A DNA stretch of 64,000 nucleotides, from assembly GCF_042477335.2 (NCBI RefSeq), contig NC_091245.1, positions 111,200,501 through 111,264,500 on the forward strand, read 5' to 3'. The stretch comes from Ovis canadensis. Lineage: Eukaryota > Chordata > Mammalia > Artiodactyla > Bovidae. Below, in pieces: positions 33,801-46,388 of the stretch. The notes beneath the pieces were generated by a model, which was not told where the DNA came from, did no database searches, and saw nothing but the letters and a program-made list of their open reading frames with translations. Both the position numbers and the translations under genes were made by a program. Position 1 is the first letter of the stretch. Each line of letters starts with the position of its first letter.

Positions 33801-35870
33801 ATTCAGAAGATGGAAATATCCCATCTGTCAGGAGATCAGGAAAGACTTCATGAGGCAAATGGCATATAAGATAGACTTTCAAGAACTGGGGTTTTGAGAA
33901 ACAGATATGTCTGAAAGCTACTTAGATTACAGAGAAGAGAATGAATCAAAGAATTTAAAGGGGAGACCCAGGGCATATATTCAAAAGTAGAAGACTTTGA
34001 GTACACAATAGAATTTGTGAAGGAAGTAAGACAAGACCAATAGATTGGAAAAGAACTGTAAATGGTTCTAGACCCCAGGAAAATGAGTCTGTGTTTCATT
34101 CAAGATACAAAAGGTAACCTAAGCCCAACTCCACCACTGAACCTAACCAAGGTTATCAGAAGAATGACAATGTGGAGAACTGCTTCCAGGAAGTGACAAT
34201 TAGGGTCTGGCCAGCTTTCCGGATTAGAAGAGAAGAAAAAGAGATTCTGAAAGGCAATTACTGAATCAGGGCAATGAGGCTGGGAGGCAAGATGAAGTAA
34301 AGGGGATGAGGTACTGACCAAAACAAAAGGGGAGTGGTCAGGAGGAGAAGAACCAAAATAAGATGTAGAGCAGTTGAATGGGATTTAAAGTGGAATAGAT
34401 GGAATAATATCTATGCATAAACAACTTCAGTTTGAAATATGGAAGGGAGAGCAAGGTTGAGTTATTGTAACTCCAACACTTGATGGTTGTAACTCCAATA
34501 CAAAAGAAATGGAGGTTACTAGATATAGCCCAGCAAAAAAGCCACTCTCTAATCTACAAAACCTAAATACTGCATGGCACACAAGAGAAGTTCATTAAAA
34601 TTGTGTTTACATTAAAAAAATGTGTTTAGTAAACATACACCTGAACGGATGTGAAGGCAGTATCACCACATACAAACACTGAACCTCACCTTGACAAGCT
34701 TGGGGCAGAAGAGAACAAAGCTGTCAGATTCTGACATCTGAAGATGGTGAATGAGGGTCTGGGAGGTCAAGTCATAAGGAGAAAGGGGAAAGGAAAAGGG
34801 AAAGACGAAAGATGTCTCAGGACAATTCTTTAGAAACCAGAGGTGGTGTTCCCTATTGCTCTGAATCTCTGTAGCAAAGTGCTGGCATGTCATACTGAAT
34901 TAGTAAGAGAGAGGTGGATTCTGTGGCTACAGCAGAAACCAGAATCCAAGAATACCCTCACAAATAGACTGCTTCACAGAAGAATAAGAGGAAAAGAAGT
35001 CCCTGCCCCCACAGCTCATGAGAGGCCTGAGTTCAGGCAGACTCCCCTCCCACCCACATGGCTCAGGAACTCCCAGCAGAGCACAGGGCCATCGGCAAAG
35101 GGGCCCCTGGAGAGTGGAATCAGGCCCTTCTCATGTGGCTGGTGCGGCCTCTTGTCTCACCCATAACACCACAGCTCCACACCACTCTCTCCCGGCACAG
35201 AATCTGGGTCACAGTGGAGTGGAGCTCTGGCTGTCCTCTGTATCTAATAAGTAGCCCTCCCTTCCCCACCAGCGGCACCACGGGGCAGGCCTGGAAAATC
35301 ACTCACACGTTATTGGTGCTCTCCATCCCCTCACCCACCCAGAGGTGAATATAAACCCTGAACAGCCTGAGACTCTCTACGTAGGTGAGTCAGAAGCTGG
35401 CTAGATAACCAACCACTGGGTTGTCTGCTACACTCATGCTGGTCACCCATGCTTCTCTAACAGCCCCAGGCCAAGAACATAGCTGCTGCCATGGGTCTCT
35501 GTTACCACCTCCCAGAAGCCTTTGCTCAGGCAGGTTAGAAGGTCAGGGTGCATAAGCCTATGTGGTAGGAAAAGTGTGAATGGAGAGATCATGGGAAGGA
35601 AAGACTACAGGTTATTAAATACATGACTGAATTTATGACTTCTCCTATTGACATTTTAAGTGAAAATTGTTGTAGCCTCTTCTTTCTCTCACAGACATGA
35701 ATAGGAAGGTGTTTATTTTTTCCTAAATGGTCTAGTAACACTCATGTGAGCTTGATCACACAGCTGGAGAAACCTCTGTAGAACTTCACTCTGTGTCTTT
35801 GTGTTTATCCTGACCTCTCCTCATGTCTCAAGCCTTTTCTCCTACAGCTACAGGCCAATAAAAATGAGAT
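33801..35870. other. No recognised feature
   Basis: Purine-rich sequence at 33800-34850, then a GC-richer stretch at about 34990-35350 in which several overlapping frames of up to 107 codons are open on both strands. None shows a recognisable domain, and I think they are chance frames favoured by base composition. Confidence 0.45.
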
Positions 35871-36177
35871 GACCTTTTTTCTTTTTTTTTTTTACTGCAC
35901 TGCATCTGCACTGCTGTGGGCAGGCTTTCTCTAGTTGCATCAAGCAGGGGCTCCTCTTTAGAGGCAGGGCACGGGCATCTCATTGTGGTGGCTCTTGTTG
36001 CCGAGCACAGGCTCTAGGCACTCGGGCTTCAGCAGTTGAAGCGCATGGGCTCTGTAGCTGTGGCTACAGGCTTAGTGGCCCCGTAGCATGTGGAATCTTC
36101 CCAGACCAGGGCTCAAACCTGTGTCCCCTACATTGGCAGGCAGATCCTTAATCACTCGACCACCAGGGAATCTTGAG
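35871..36177 (-). mobile_element. CHR-2-type SINE, antisense
   Basis: Starts at the left with a T-run (complement of the A tail, 35877-35892) and ends at the right with the complement of the tRNA-like head (ACCACCAGGGAATC). The body has complements of the GAGCC-rich repeats typical of CHR-2. Diverged. Confidence 0.82.
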
Positions 36178-37222
36178 ATGATTGCTTTTAAGCCTAGGAC
36201 TGGAGAGTAGAGTGTTATCTTGTGGGCGACAAGATTTTCTCCAGGGTCTATAAGGAGTTCCTTGCCCAGGTGGGCACCTGGGCCAGTAAGGAGTCATCCT
36301 CTGGTACTGCCAGATTCTGGGTCAACAGGGAGCTTTGGGTGAGAAAGGGACTCCAACAGGGTTACTCTGTGAGGACTCACCCCCTATTGTCCTGGGGAAG
36401 GATCAGAATTCCTATTGAGGTGGGTTTGATCAGAGCCAGGCCTTTGTGGGAGGGATTGGATTGGGGATTTTTATCTGTCCATCTCTAGAAGAGACCGGCA
36501 GGCTTGTGTATGGAGGTATCTCCATCTGACCCAGAGTCCTGGAGTGGTGGGCAGTGAACAGTGAAATGCAGGATTATGTGCTGACCAGGCATCAGAAGTC
36601 GAGCTGAAATTCTGTTCCAACAGGACAAAGATAGCGAGAAGGAAAATTACCCACAGGAAAGACCAGCTCTAAAGTCAATTACACTGATCCCCTATGGCTA
36701 TTGCTATTTTCTTTGAAACATCCTATCTATTGAAATGCTTAATTTACAGTAAAAGCACAATGACTTCTAGCATTTGTTCAATATTTTTTTATGGCTCCAA
36801 ACATCTTTTATTTAAGGCTCATATTTTTGAGTTGTGTTGTTATTCAGAAAATAAGAAATAACCAGTGTGCAATAAAAACAAAATCTGTTGTAAGAGAAAA
36901 AAAAAGGGGGGGGGGGTTTAACTTCTACTAGTAAGAGAAAATTTTGGACTTCCCACTCAAAGAAGCTTATTTTACTTATTTTACTCACAACTATTTGTCT
37001 CTGTGGAATTTCACTGAGGACCTGTTACTTGGGATTTCCAGGACACAGTTAGTAGAAACAGAAGGTTAGAACAGGTCAGGGGATGCTGCACTCACTAAGA
37101 GCTATGGCTCCTCCTTCCTCTGGAGTACATCCCCAGAGCTGATCTAATAAAATACACACCTGGAAACCAGGGGAACACAGCTGTCTGGGGCCGCATGGTC
37201 CACGGCAAATCTTCACCTCCAG
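36178..37222. other. No recognised gene; contains a poly(A)-poly(G) tract
   Basis: Unassigned, apart from an A-run joined to a G-run: nine A (36897-36905) followed by eleven G (36906-36916). An 88-codon frame, 36222-36488, has no recognisable domain. Confidence 0.5.
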
Positions 37223-37475
37223 TAGCCCTTGAGTGCCTGCATGCTAAGTTGCTTCAGTGCTGCCCAGCTCTTTGCGATACTATGGACTGTAGCCCGCCAG
37301 GCTCCTCTGTCCATGGGATTCTCCAGGCAAGAATACTGGAGTGTGTTGCCCATACCCTCCTTAGGGGATCTTCCCGACCCAGGGATTGAACCCACATCTC
37401 TTACGCCTCCTGCATTGGCAGGCAGGTTCTTTACCACTAGCACCACCTGGGAAGCTCTCTATAGCCCCTGGAATG
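37223..37475 (-). mobile_element. Full-length Bov-tA SINE, antisense
   Basis: Complete antisense copy at about 37238-37459, with the tail-derived part at the left and the head (CACCTGGGAAGC) at the right. Flanks TAGCCCTTGAGTGCC and TAGCCCCTGGAATGCC look like an imperfect target duplication. Confidence 0.88.
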
Positions 37476-37716
37476 CCATAAAATAATTATTGACATAACA
37501 GTGTCCCAAAGTCATCAAGAAAATAATTTTAATAACTCTCATGTCACCTTTGCTTAAAATCCCTCTAAGATTCCCAGGCACTTATAGCAGAAGTTAAATA
37601 TTTTGGCAAGAAACATGAGTTGCTAAAGGATTTGACTACTTGTCTGAAGGCCCTGCAAATAAAATATTCAGCCTATTGATTGGTATATAATCTATGTCAA
37701 TGATATTGCAATTAAT

Positions 37717-37795
37717 ATCTGGGAAATAGTGAAGAACAGGGGAGCCTTCTGCAATATCCATGAGGTTGCAAAGAATCAGACATTACTAAACAACA
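37717..37795 (+). mobile_element. Short diverged BovB or Bov-tA tail
   Basis: About 80 bp resembling the terminal BovB region, ending in CAACAACAACAAAAA. Too short and diverged to tell BovB from a truncated SINE. Confidence 0.6.
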
Positions 37796-38748
37796 ACAAC
37801 AAAAATTATAATCAACAATACATCATTTGTTGTATTATTGTGATTAATAATAATGTAATAAATAATATTAATAGCATCATATATTTAGTAGCATTTTAGT
37901 ATATGTTAATGTTTTATTATATAAAATACTGTAATTAATAGTATTAGTGTACTCTATATATTGCTCACTATATTATTATTGTTGTTTTTGTGTGAAACAC
38001 ATCCCACACTGTCTTGTTCTTAGTTGGTGCTTAGGGAGAGTGGGTTTTCAATTCTGTCAACTCCTTTGCCAAACAGAAAAGAGCAAAAGATTCTAGATTC
38101 AGGAGGGAGTAGTCCCAGTTTAGCACATCACAGGGGCACTGGCCTTAGTTTGCAGAGTGGAGTCAATGAAGATCAGAAAACAAGGAACAGCCAAGGGTTT
38201 AACCCACCTCACCATCCTCTCCCTTCCACCAAAAGTTGAAACCAACCTAAGAGAAGACGTAATAGGTGATGAAAGGCATAGGCACAGGCACAGCACAAAG
38301 TAATGAAAACAGAAGATTTCAGAAAGACATGCTCAAGTTAGAGTTATCATCTGAGCCTACAGATTTCCTAAAAACTGAGGAAGAGCTGCTACAACGGGTT
38401 TCTTATAAGTCAGGTCCCATGAGCCTCCCCACCACATAGTAGGGGAAAAAGTAAGTAAACCAAGAAAGGCAGGTGTTTTACTGATATATGAAATATTTAG
38501 CTTCTCTTTGTTATCTCCTGGCTTAACTATAGGTTTTCTGTTTATGATACATCTCCCCTTGATTTTATATCTTGAATACAATATTCAAATAAAAGACATG
38601 ATCCTCCCTGTTCTATTTAATTAAATATAATGAGAATAACTTTCTTCAAACACTAAATTAACACAAATTCTGAAGGAATTGGGCAGAGAGAAAAGATATG
38701 TGTTTCATTTTATATAAAAGTATAATCTTCTAATCATTACAAATATAT
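37796..38748. other. AT-rich spacer, no recognised gene
   Basis: 37800-37980 is almost pure A and T, with irregular TAATA and ATTATT repeats. The remainder is unassigned. Confidence 0.5.
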
Positions 38749-41700
38749 ATGAAAGCTGCTCAGTTCAGTTCAGTTCAGTCGCTCAGTCCTGTTCGACTCT
38801 TTGCGACCCCATGAATCGCAGCATGCCAGGCCTCCCTGTTCATCACCAACTCCCAGAGTTCACTCAGACTCACGTCCATCGAGTCCATGATGCCATCCAG
38901 CCATCTCATCCTCGGTCGTCCCCTTCTCCTCCTGTCCGCAATCCCTCCCAGCATCAGAGTCTTTTCCAATGAGTCAACTCTCCGCATGAGGTGGCCAAAG
39001 TACTGGAGTTTCAGCTTTAGCATCATTCCTTCCAAAGAAATCCCAGGGTTGATCTCCTTCAGAAAGGACTGGTTGGATCTCCTTGCAGTCCAAGGGACTC
39101 TCAAGAGCCTTCTCCAATACCACAGTTCAAAAGCATCAATTCTTCAGTGCTCAGCCTTCTTCACAGTCCAACTCTCACATCCATACACGGCCACAGGAAA
39201 AACCATAGCCTTGAATAGATGGACCTTAGTCGGCAAAGTAATGTCTCTGCTTTTGAATATGCTATCTAGGTTAGTCATAACTTTTCTTCCAAGGAGTAAG
39301 CGTCTTTTCATTTCATGGCTGCAGTCACCATCTGCAGTGATTCTAGAGCCCCAAAAAATAAAGCCTGACACTGTTTCCACTGCTTCCCCATCTATTTCCC
39401 ATGAAGTGATGGGACCAGATGCCATGATCTTCGTTTTCTGAATGCTGAGCTTTAGGCCAACTTTTTTTCTCTCCTCTCTCACTTTCATCAAGAGGCTTTT
39501 TAGCTCCTCTTCACTTTCTGCCTTAAGGGTGGTGTCATTTGCATATCTTAGGTTATTGATATTTCTCCTGGCAATCTTTTTTCCAGCTTGTGTTTCTTCC
39601 AGCCCAGTGTTTCTCATGATGTACTCTGCATATAAGTTAAATAAGCAGGGTGACAATATACAGCCTTGATGTACTCCTTTTCCTACTAGGAACCAGTCTA
39701 TTGTTCCATGTCCAGTTCTAACTGCTGCTTCCTGACCTGCATACAGATTTCTCAAGAGGCAGGTCAGGTGGTATAGTATTCCCATCTCTTTCAGAATTTT
39801 TCACAGTTTATTGTGATCCACACAGTCAAAGGCTTTGGCATAGTCAATAAAGCAGAAATAGATGTTTTTTTGGAACTCTCTTGCTTTTTCTATGATCCAG
39901 CGGATGTTGGCAATTTGATCTCTGTTTCCTCTGCTTTTTCTAAAACCAGCTTGAACGTCAAGGAGTTCACAGTTCACGTATTGCTGAAGCCTGGCTTGGA
40001 GAATTTTGAGCATTACTTTACTGGCGTGTGAGATGAGTGCAATTGTGTGGTAGTCTGAGCATTCTTTGGCATTGCCTTTCTTTGGAATTGGAATGAAAAC
40101 TGACCTTTTCCAGTCCTGTAGCCACTGCTGAGTTTTCTTGTGGTATATTGAGTGCAGCACTTTCACAGCATCATCTTTCAGGATTTGAAACAGCTCAATT
40201 GGAATTCCATCACCTCCACTAGCTTTGTTCATAGTGATGCTTTCTAAGGCCCACTTGACTTCACATTCCAAGATATCTGGTTCTAGGTAGTGATCACATC
40301 ATCATGACTATCTGGTAAGGAGCAGAAGCTGTGCTTTGCTGGAGCAGCAGTGAAGAGATACCCCCACGTCCAAGGTAAGAGAAACCCAAGTAAGACAGTA
40401 GGTGTTGCAAGAGGGCATCAGAGGGCAGACACACTGAAACCATACTCACAGAAAACTAGTCAATCTAATCACGCTGGGACCACAGCTTTGTCTAACTCAA
40501 TGAAACCAAGCCATGCCTGTGGGGCAACCCAAGACGGGCGGGTCATGGTGGAGAGGTCTGACAGAACGTGGTCCACTGGAGAAGGGAATGGCAAGCCACT
40601 TCAGTATTCTTGCCTTGAGAACCCCATGAACAGTAGGAAAAGGCAAAATGATAGGATACCAAAAGAGGAACTCCCCAGATCATTAGGTGCCCAATATGCT
40701 ACTGGAGATCAGAGGAAAAATAACTACAGAAAGAACGAAGGGATGGAGCCAAAGCAAAAACAATACCCAGCTGTGGATGTGACTGGTGATAGAAGCAAGG
40801 TCCGATGCTGTAAAGAGCAATATTGCATAGGAACCTGGAATGTCAGGTCCATGATTCAAGGCAAATTTGAAGTGGTCAAACAGGAGATGGCAAGGGTGAA
40901 CGTCGACATTCTAGGAATCAGCAAACTAAAATGGACTGGAATGGTGAATTTAACTCAGATGACCATTATATTTACTACTGTGGGCAGGAATCCCTCAGAA
41001 GAAATGGAGTAGCCATCATGGTCAACAAAAGAGTCTGAAATGCAGTACTTGGATGCAATCTCAAAAATGACAGAATGATCTCTGTTTGTCTCCAAGGCAA
41101 ACCATTCAATATCACAGTTATCCAAGTCTATCCCCCAACCAGTAACGCTGAAGAAGCTGAAGCTGAATGGTTTTATGAAGACCTTTTAGAACTAACACCC
41201 CCCAAAAGATGTCCTTCTCATTCTAGGGGGGACTGGAATGCAAAAGTAGGAAGCCAAGAAACACCTGGAGTAACAGGCAAATTTGGCCTTGGAATGCAGA
41301 ATGAAGCAGGGCAAAGACTAAAAGAATTTTGCCAAGAAAATGCACTGGTCATAGCAAACACCCTCTTCCAACAACACAAGAGAAGACTCTGCACATGGTC
41401 ATCACCAGATGGTCAACACCGAAATCAGACTGATTATATTCTTTGCAGCCAAAGTTGGAGAAGCTCTATACAGTCAACAAAAACAAGACCAGGAGCTGAC
41501 TGTGGCTCAGATCATGAACTCCTTATTACCAAATTCAGACTTAAATTGAAGAAAGTAGGGAAAACCGCTACACCATTCAGCTATGACCTAAATCAAATCT
41601 CTTATGATTATACAGTGGAAGTGAGAAATAGATTTAAGGGCCTAGATCTGATAGATAGAGTGCCTGATGAACTATGGAATGAAGTTTGTGACATTGTACA

Positions 41701-42094
41701 GGAGACAGGGATCAAGACCATCCCCATGGAAAAGAAATGCAAAAAAGCAAAATGGCTGTCTGGGGAGCCCTTACAAATAGCTGTGAAGAGAAGAGGTGGA
41801 AAGCAAAGGAGAAAAGGAAAGATATAGGCATCTAAATGCAGAGTTCCAAAGAATAGCACGAAGAGATAAGAAAGCCTTCTTCAGCGATCAATGCAAAGAA
41901 ATAGAGGAAAACAACAGAATGGGAAAGACTAGAGATCTCTTCAAGAAAATTAGAGATGCCAAGGGAACATTTCATGCAAAGATGGGCTCAATAAAGGACA
42001 GAAATGGTATGGACCTAACAGAAGCAGAAGATATTAAGAAGAGGTGGCAAGAATACATGGAAGAACTGTACAAAAAAGATGAAAGCTGCTCAGT
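38749..42094 (-). mobile_element. Nearly complete BovB LINE with 5' inversion and perfect 16-bp target duplication
   Basis: The 3' half (38765-40315) lies on the minus strand: GAACT-type tail, C-terminal region, YADD-type box (here YAND), motif B and motif A, up to the DNA just before the LEPDI-type block. The 5' half (40316-42078) lies on the plus strand: 5' UTR from 40316, endonuclease (TWNVRSM, GDWNAKVG, SDHELL), and linker to EELYKKD. Together they hold about 3.3 kb. Only about 10 bp of the copy at 19727-19740 is missing between them. Both ends carry ATGAAAGCTGCTCAGT, at 38749-38764 and 42079-42094. The endonuclease glutamate region reads SKLKW, with K at 40923-40925 where E is expected. 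Stops and frameshifts make it inactive. Confidence 0.95.
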
Positions 42095-42275
42095 CAAATC
42101 CAACTCTTTGCAATCCCATGGACTGTAGCCTGCCAGGCTTCTCTGTCCATGCAGTTCTCCAGGCCAGAATACTGGAGTGGGTAGCTCTTCCCTTCTCCAG
42201 GGGATCTTCCCAACCTAGGGATCACCCCAGGTCTCCGGCATTGCAGGCAGATTCTTTACTGAGTCACCAGGAAAG
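42079..42275 (-). mobile_element. Bov-tA SINE that received the BovB insertion
   Basis: Antisense Bov-tA whose tail-derived end (GAAAGCTGCTCAGTC) contains the target site of the BovB at 38765-42078. The first 15-16 bp are therefore repeated at the far side of that BovB. Its head lies at about 42240-42275. Confidence 0.88.
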
Positions 42276-42515
42276 GCCATATGGCGCTAGCGGTAAGGAA
42301 TCCACCTGCCAGTACTGGAGACGCAAGAGACGGAAGTTCAGTCTCTTGATTGGGAAGCTCCCCTGGAGAAGGAAATGGTAGCCTGCTCCAGTATTCTTGC
42401 CAGGAAAATTCCATGGACAGAAGAGCCTGGTGGGTCACAAAGAGTTGGCCTGTGGCCCATGGGTCACAAAGAGTTGGACACGACTGAGCACACAGCACAC
42501 ACACATACATACATA
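42276..42515 (+). mobile_element. Bov-tA SINE, sense, with internal duplication and CA-rich tail
   Basis: A sense copy directly abutting the antisense one. Near its 3' end a short block, GGGTCACAAAGAGTTGG, occurs twice (42432-42448 and 42461-42477), a local tandem duplication. The tail is CACA/CATA-rich. Confidence 0.85.
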
Positions 42516-42528
42516 CACAGACACATGT

Positions 42529-42738
42529 GGGGCTTCCCTGGTGGCTCGGATGGTAAAGAACCTGCCTGCAATGCAGGAGACCCCGATTCAATCCCTGAAT
42601 TCAGGAATTCCCCTGGAGAAGGAAATGGCTACCCACTCTAGTATTCTGGCCTGGAGAATTCCACGGACAGAGGAGCCTGGCAGGCTATAGTCCACGGGGT
42701 CACAAACAGTCAGACATGACTGATCAACTAACACTTAT
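42529..42738 (+). mobile_element. Full-length Bov-tA SINE, sense
   Basis: Begins GGGGCTTCCCTGGTGGCTCG and runs through the complete element to GATCAACTAACACTT. It is the third Bov-tA in a row within 660 bp. Confidence 0.92.
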
Positions 42739-45440
42739 ATATAATCTAAGAAAAAAGAAAGGGATTCTTTATATCCAGAAAACAGAACGTTAAAAATCCA
42801 AAACATCTGAAACCAAAAACACAGCCGTTACCAATTTATTCAGTCCCATGTAAATAATTCTTATTCTGCTTGATCTTGGGTGAGCAGTTTTATAAACCTG
42901 TCAGTTTCTCTATTAGAGTTCTAGAAATACCAACTCAGTCCAGTGGTATGGTCTCAAAATTATGTAAGCTAAGCCATCAGAATCCTCTAGCCCAGAGTTC
43001 TTGCCATAGTCTTTTCCAAGGGTCTCTGAGAAGACAAAGCATTCTGGCCTATAGATAATGGCAAATACTTCCAGGGAAGAATCAGAGCAAAACAAAATCT
43101 GTCTGTGGGTGATAAAGTATTTAAAATGGCATGGTTAAGATCTGGTAACAGTTAAGTTAATAAGGATATTTGGTTGTTTCCATGACACTCAACATTATAG
43201 AATAATTACTAGAATGGTGATTGGACATCTCATGGATGTCCTAATTTCTAGGAAATTAATACAACTTCTGAAATACTTACATTTATATTTACCCATACAA
43301 ATATATCCTAAATTAATATCACTTCTTATTTGGAAGAGGACAAGCCTTTCCATGCAATAATCTAACCTATCAAATAAACCAAATTAGTATAACATCTCTC
43401 TTTTCACAAGGTGAGAGAACAAATCTCTTGAGACTTTCCATGGAGTCTTTGGAATAAGTCAGTTTGGAGTCAAGATAATTTCATTTAGGATCTGACTTGG
43501 GGAAGGAAAAATTGTCAAAAGTGCAAAAAAAAAAAAAATACCCTTAGCTCCTTGAAAAGTGAGAAGACTTGGTTTTCTTAAATAATCAAGGATAAGGTTA
43601 ACATGAGGCATTCGAAATTATGCTGATCAAAATCTTTGTTTCTTAGATGGATGACTTAAAAGGTAAAGAAAAATATTTTGCAATCTATTAAGAACAAACC
43701 AACAATCCAAGAAAACTGCTATATTAGTAGAAAGAAAAACAGATTCTAGTTTTGCACTGTTACATTTTTGAGCTTATCTTTAAAACACCTTATAAATAAA
43801 TCCATTCAATCTTAGCCAGCTTAACCACACATAAAATTACTTTTCCTCTAAATCTCCTATAACTTTCTATATCCATTCAATTTTTTCCCCTATATTTTTC
43901 TCTTTCTCACTCTGGGACAAATAGTCATTCCACTTTAGGACAAAATTATTCTACTTTTCCTTTGCTGAAGACACATGCTTCACATATTGCAAACTTTTTC
44001 TTATTGAAACATATCCTACTTTTCTGTATACTTTGCCTGAAAAAGTTATTCCCTTATTATTTTTGGTAGTTTTATTTTCATACACTTATTATAATTTTTT
44101 AGATATTAGTAACCCCTCTTGCACAGAAAAAAATCTAGGAAGTGAACAATTATGAACTGCCTGTCACATATCAGTATTCTCTGGTAGACTAACAAATTTT
44201 CTGAATCTACAATTTTATAGGTCTATATTTCCTCATATTTTTCAATGTGGTAAAAAGAACATACTGACAGACGCAAATATATTTAGATTCTCTATAACAT
44301 ACAAAATTCAAAAGCAAAAAGCACATAAACTTCAATGTATATTCACTAATGAATTATTTAGCAGTTCAGGTTACTTAGAAATGGTTGAGATGTTTAGTGA
44401 ATATCCATTACTTGGCATAATTCTAAGATTGTAGGTTACAAAAAAAAAAGATTTTGGAAACTAATTTTAGGCAGACACAAAACTTCCCATCATCTCCAAT
44501 TATTTCCCTGTTAACTATTTTTACAGTCCATATTGCAGGGGTGGCGGGGGGGCGGGGGGGGGGGGCAGCGGAAAACCTCTGAAAAAAATAAATTAAATGC
44601 TTGGAAGGTTTTTGTTTGTTTTACTTCTGTGCTGGATTTCTGAGGCAATGATATCAAGGAATTCATTTTTACTGCATCTTTACTTATACATTTGTTTTTT
44701 AGATTGAACTGATAAACTTTATAATCTTAAATATCTAGCAGATAATATATTACCTTGTTTGACCAGTAAAGCCAAGTAGAATGAAAATGTATGCTTGTAT
44801 TATAGTCAATACTGATAGTCAGAAGGTATCACTGTTTTTACTTAGTCAACAGTATCAAAATAATCTTCAAAGATTTGCTCAACTCACAGTTTTTGGGTTC
44901 GTTCCTATATTTCTGGAAGATTTTAGTAATATTTAATTTATATAAACACTCATTTACCTCTAAGCTGATTTAAATAGAGCTCTTTACAGGACTTTATAAA
45001 TTTGGTAATACCATTCAGAGGAAGGAAACTATTACAGATGTATAACATATGTACATATATCCATAAACATATGCACAGACAGGTGCAAACAGATCTTATA
45101 CCTTTCCATCTAAAATTTTAGCCATGAGCCAGGTAAACACAGTAGCACCAATACTCACTGGTTTATTTCCACTCTCTGTCTAAATCGTGTTTCTGACAAA
45201 TGGAAAAATTCAAGGCTAACTACTCAATATGAGAGTTAAACCCTTTTACCAATATCCGCAGAGCTTTTGCCCTGTCTTACACACACTAGACTACATCATA
45301 GGTGAGAGACTGAGGGAATGTGAAGCAGCTGCTGTGAAGCTGTCTCCAAAGTCTGACCCAGTTAAAATATCCAGTCTGTTTCCAATTGGCCTTCCTTATT
45401 TTTCTTTTCAGCCTCATGCAATTGCTTTTGGGGGTCCCTG
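42739..45440. other. Long stretch without recognised genes or young repeats; contains a G-rich tract
   Basis: AT-rich throughout, without BovB or SINE insertions. A guanine tract at 44538-44565 (runs of 4, 2, 7 and 12 G separated by single bases) could form a G-quadruplex on the plus strand. No open frame above about 65 codons looks meaningful. Confidence 0.5.
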
Positions 45441-45640
45441 AGTCCCTTGAAGGGCAGACAGTAAGAAGCTGCCTGCAAAGTGGGAGACGTGGGTTCGATA
45501 CCTGGGTTGGGAAGATCCCCTGGAGGAGGGCATGCAAACCCACTGCATTATTCTTGCCTGGAGAATCCCCCATGGTCAGAGGAGCCTGGTGGGCTAGAAT
45601 CCACAGAGTCCCAAAGAGTTGGACATGACTAGTCCCTTGA
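45441..45640 (+). mobile_element. Bov-tA SINE with perfect 10-bp target duplication
   Basis: Sense copy at 45451-45630, slightly 5'-truncated in the tRNA-like head. It is flanked by AGTCCCTTGA at 45441-45450 and 45631-45640. Confidence 0.92.
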
Positions 45641-46221
45641 GAGCCCCAGGGGACAGAGGGCAACAAGTCCAAGTGCCTGAGAGGCTAGAGTGAGAAGGAA
45701 GACGGTCTGGCATGGTGGACAGAGGATGGAGGGGCCTGAAGAGAGGCAAAAAGGATTCAAAGGAGCAGAAGGAAATATTGAAGGTGGTGAAAGAGGAAGG
45801 ATGAGTGGAAGCAGTGGGAAGTGAGAAGTCTCAGAGGAACAAGATTGAGCAGATCCTCAGCTTCCCACTGAAGTTCCTATCAACAGTAGTCTAGTCATGC
45901 CAGCAAGAAAGCAAGCAGAAGTTAGCGGAACATATAGTCATATGAGTTCAAGAAGAGGGTTTCAGCTGATTGAGAAGCTCCACTGGAAGAAACAGAATCA
46001 AAAAGAGAAAATAGAGTCCTCAAAAGAGCCAGGGGGAAAAAATTCCCAACCTAGGACTCAAAGACTAAATCCACACTTGACAAAAAGAGCCAGAAAAAAT
46101 TTTCTAGCCCAGGAAGTCAAAAGTGAATTTCCATTTGAAACAAAGAACCAAGCCCAGAACTCAGGGAGTGAATGAATCTTACTCAAAACAAAGAGCCAGA
46201 AAGAAAGCCTTACAGCCCAGT
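45641..46221. other. Purine-rich spacer, no recognised feature
   Basis: Strongly purine-biased plus strand. A 92-codon frame (45897-46175) is lysine- and glutamine-rich because of composition and has no recognisable domain. Confidence 0.5.
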
Positions 46222-46388
46222 GTGTATTACTCATAGAGTCATGCCCAACTCTTAGCGAACCCATGGGCTGGAGCCCACCAGGCTCCTCTGTCCATGGGAT
46301 TTCCCAGGCAAGAATACTTGAGTGGGTTGCCATTTCCTTCTCTGAGGGATCTTCCCAACCCAGGATGGAACCTGGGTCTCCCACAGTC

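Noticed and set aside
34843..35348. Overlapping frames of up to 107 codons in a GC-richer stretch, with a GTAGGTGAGT-like donor near 35380
   Set aside because: No recognisable domain, frames open on both strands as expected from composition, and an isolated donor-like site is not evidence of an exon.
38887..39441. 184-codon plus-strand frame
   Set aside because: It is the antisense shadow of the BovB coding strand. The same frame recurs opposite every BovB copy (for example 49680-50096 and 60230-60706).
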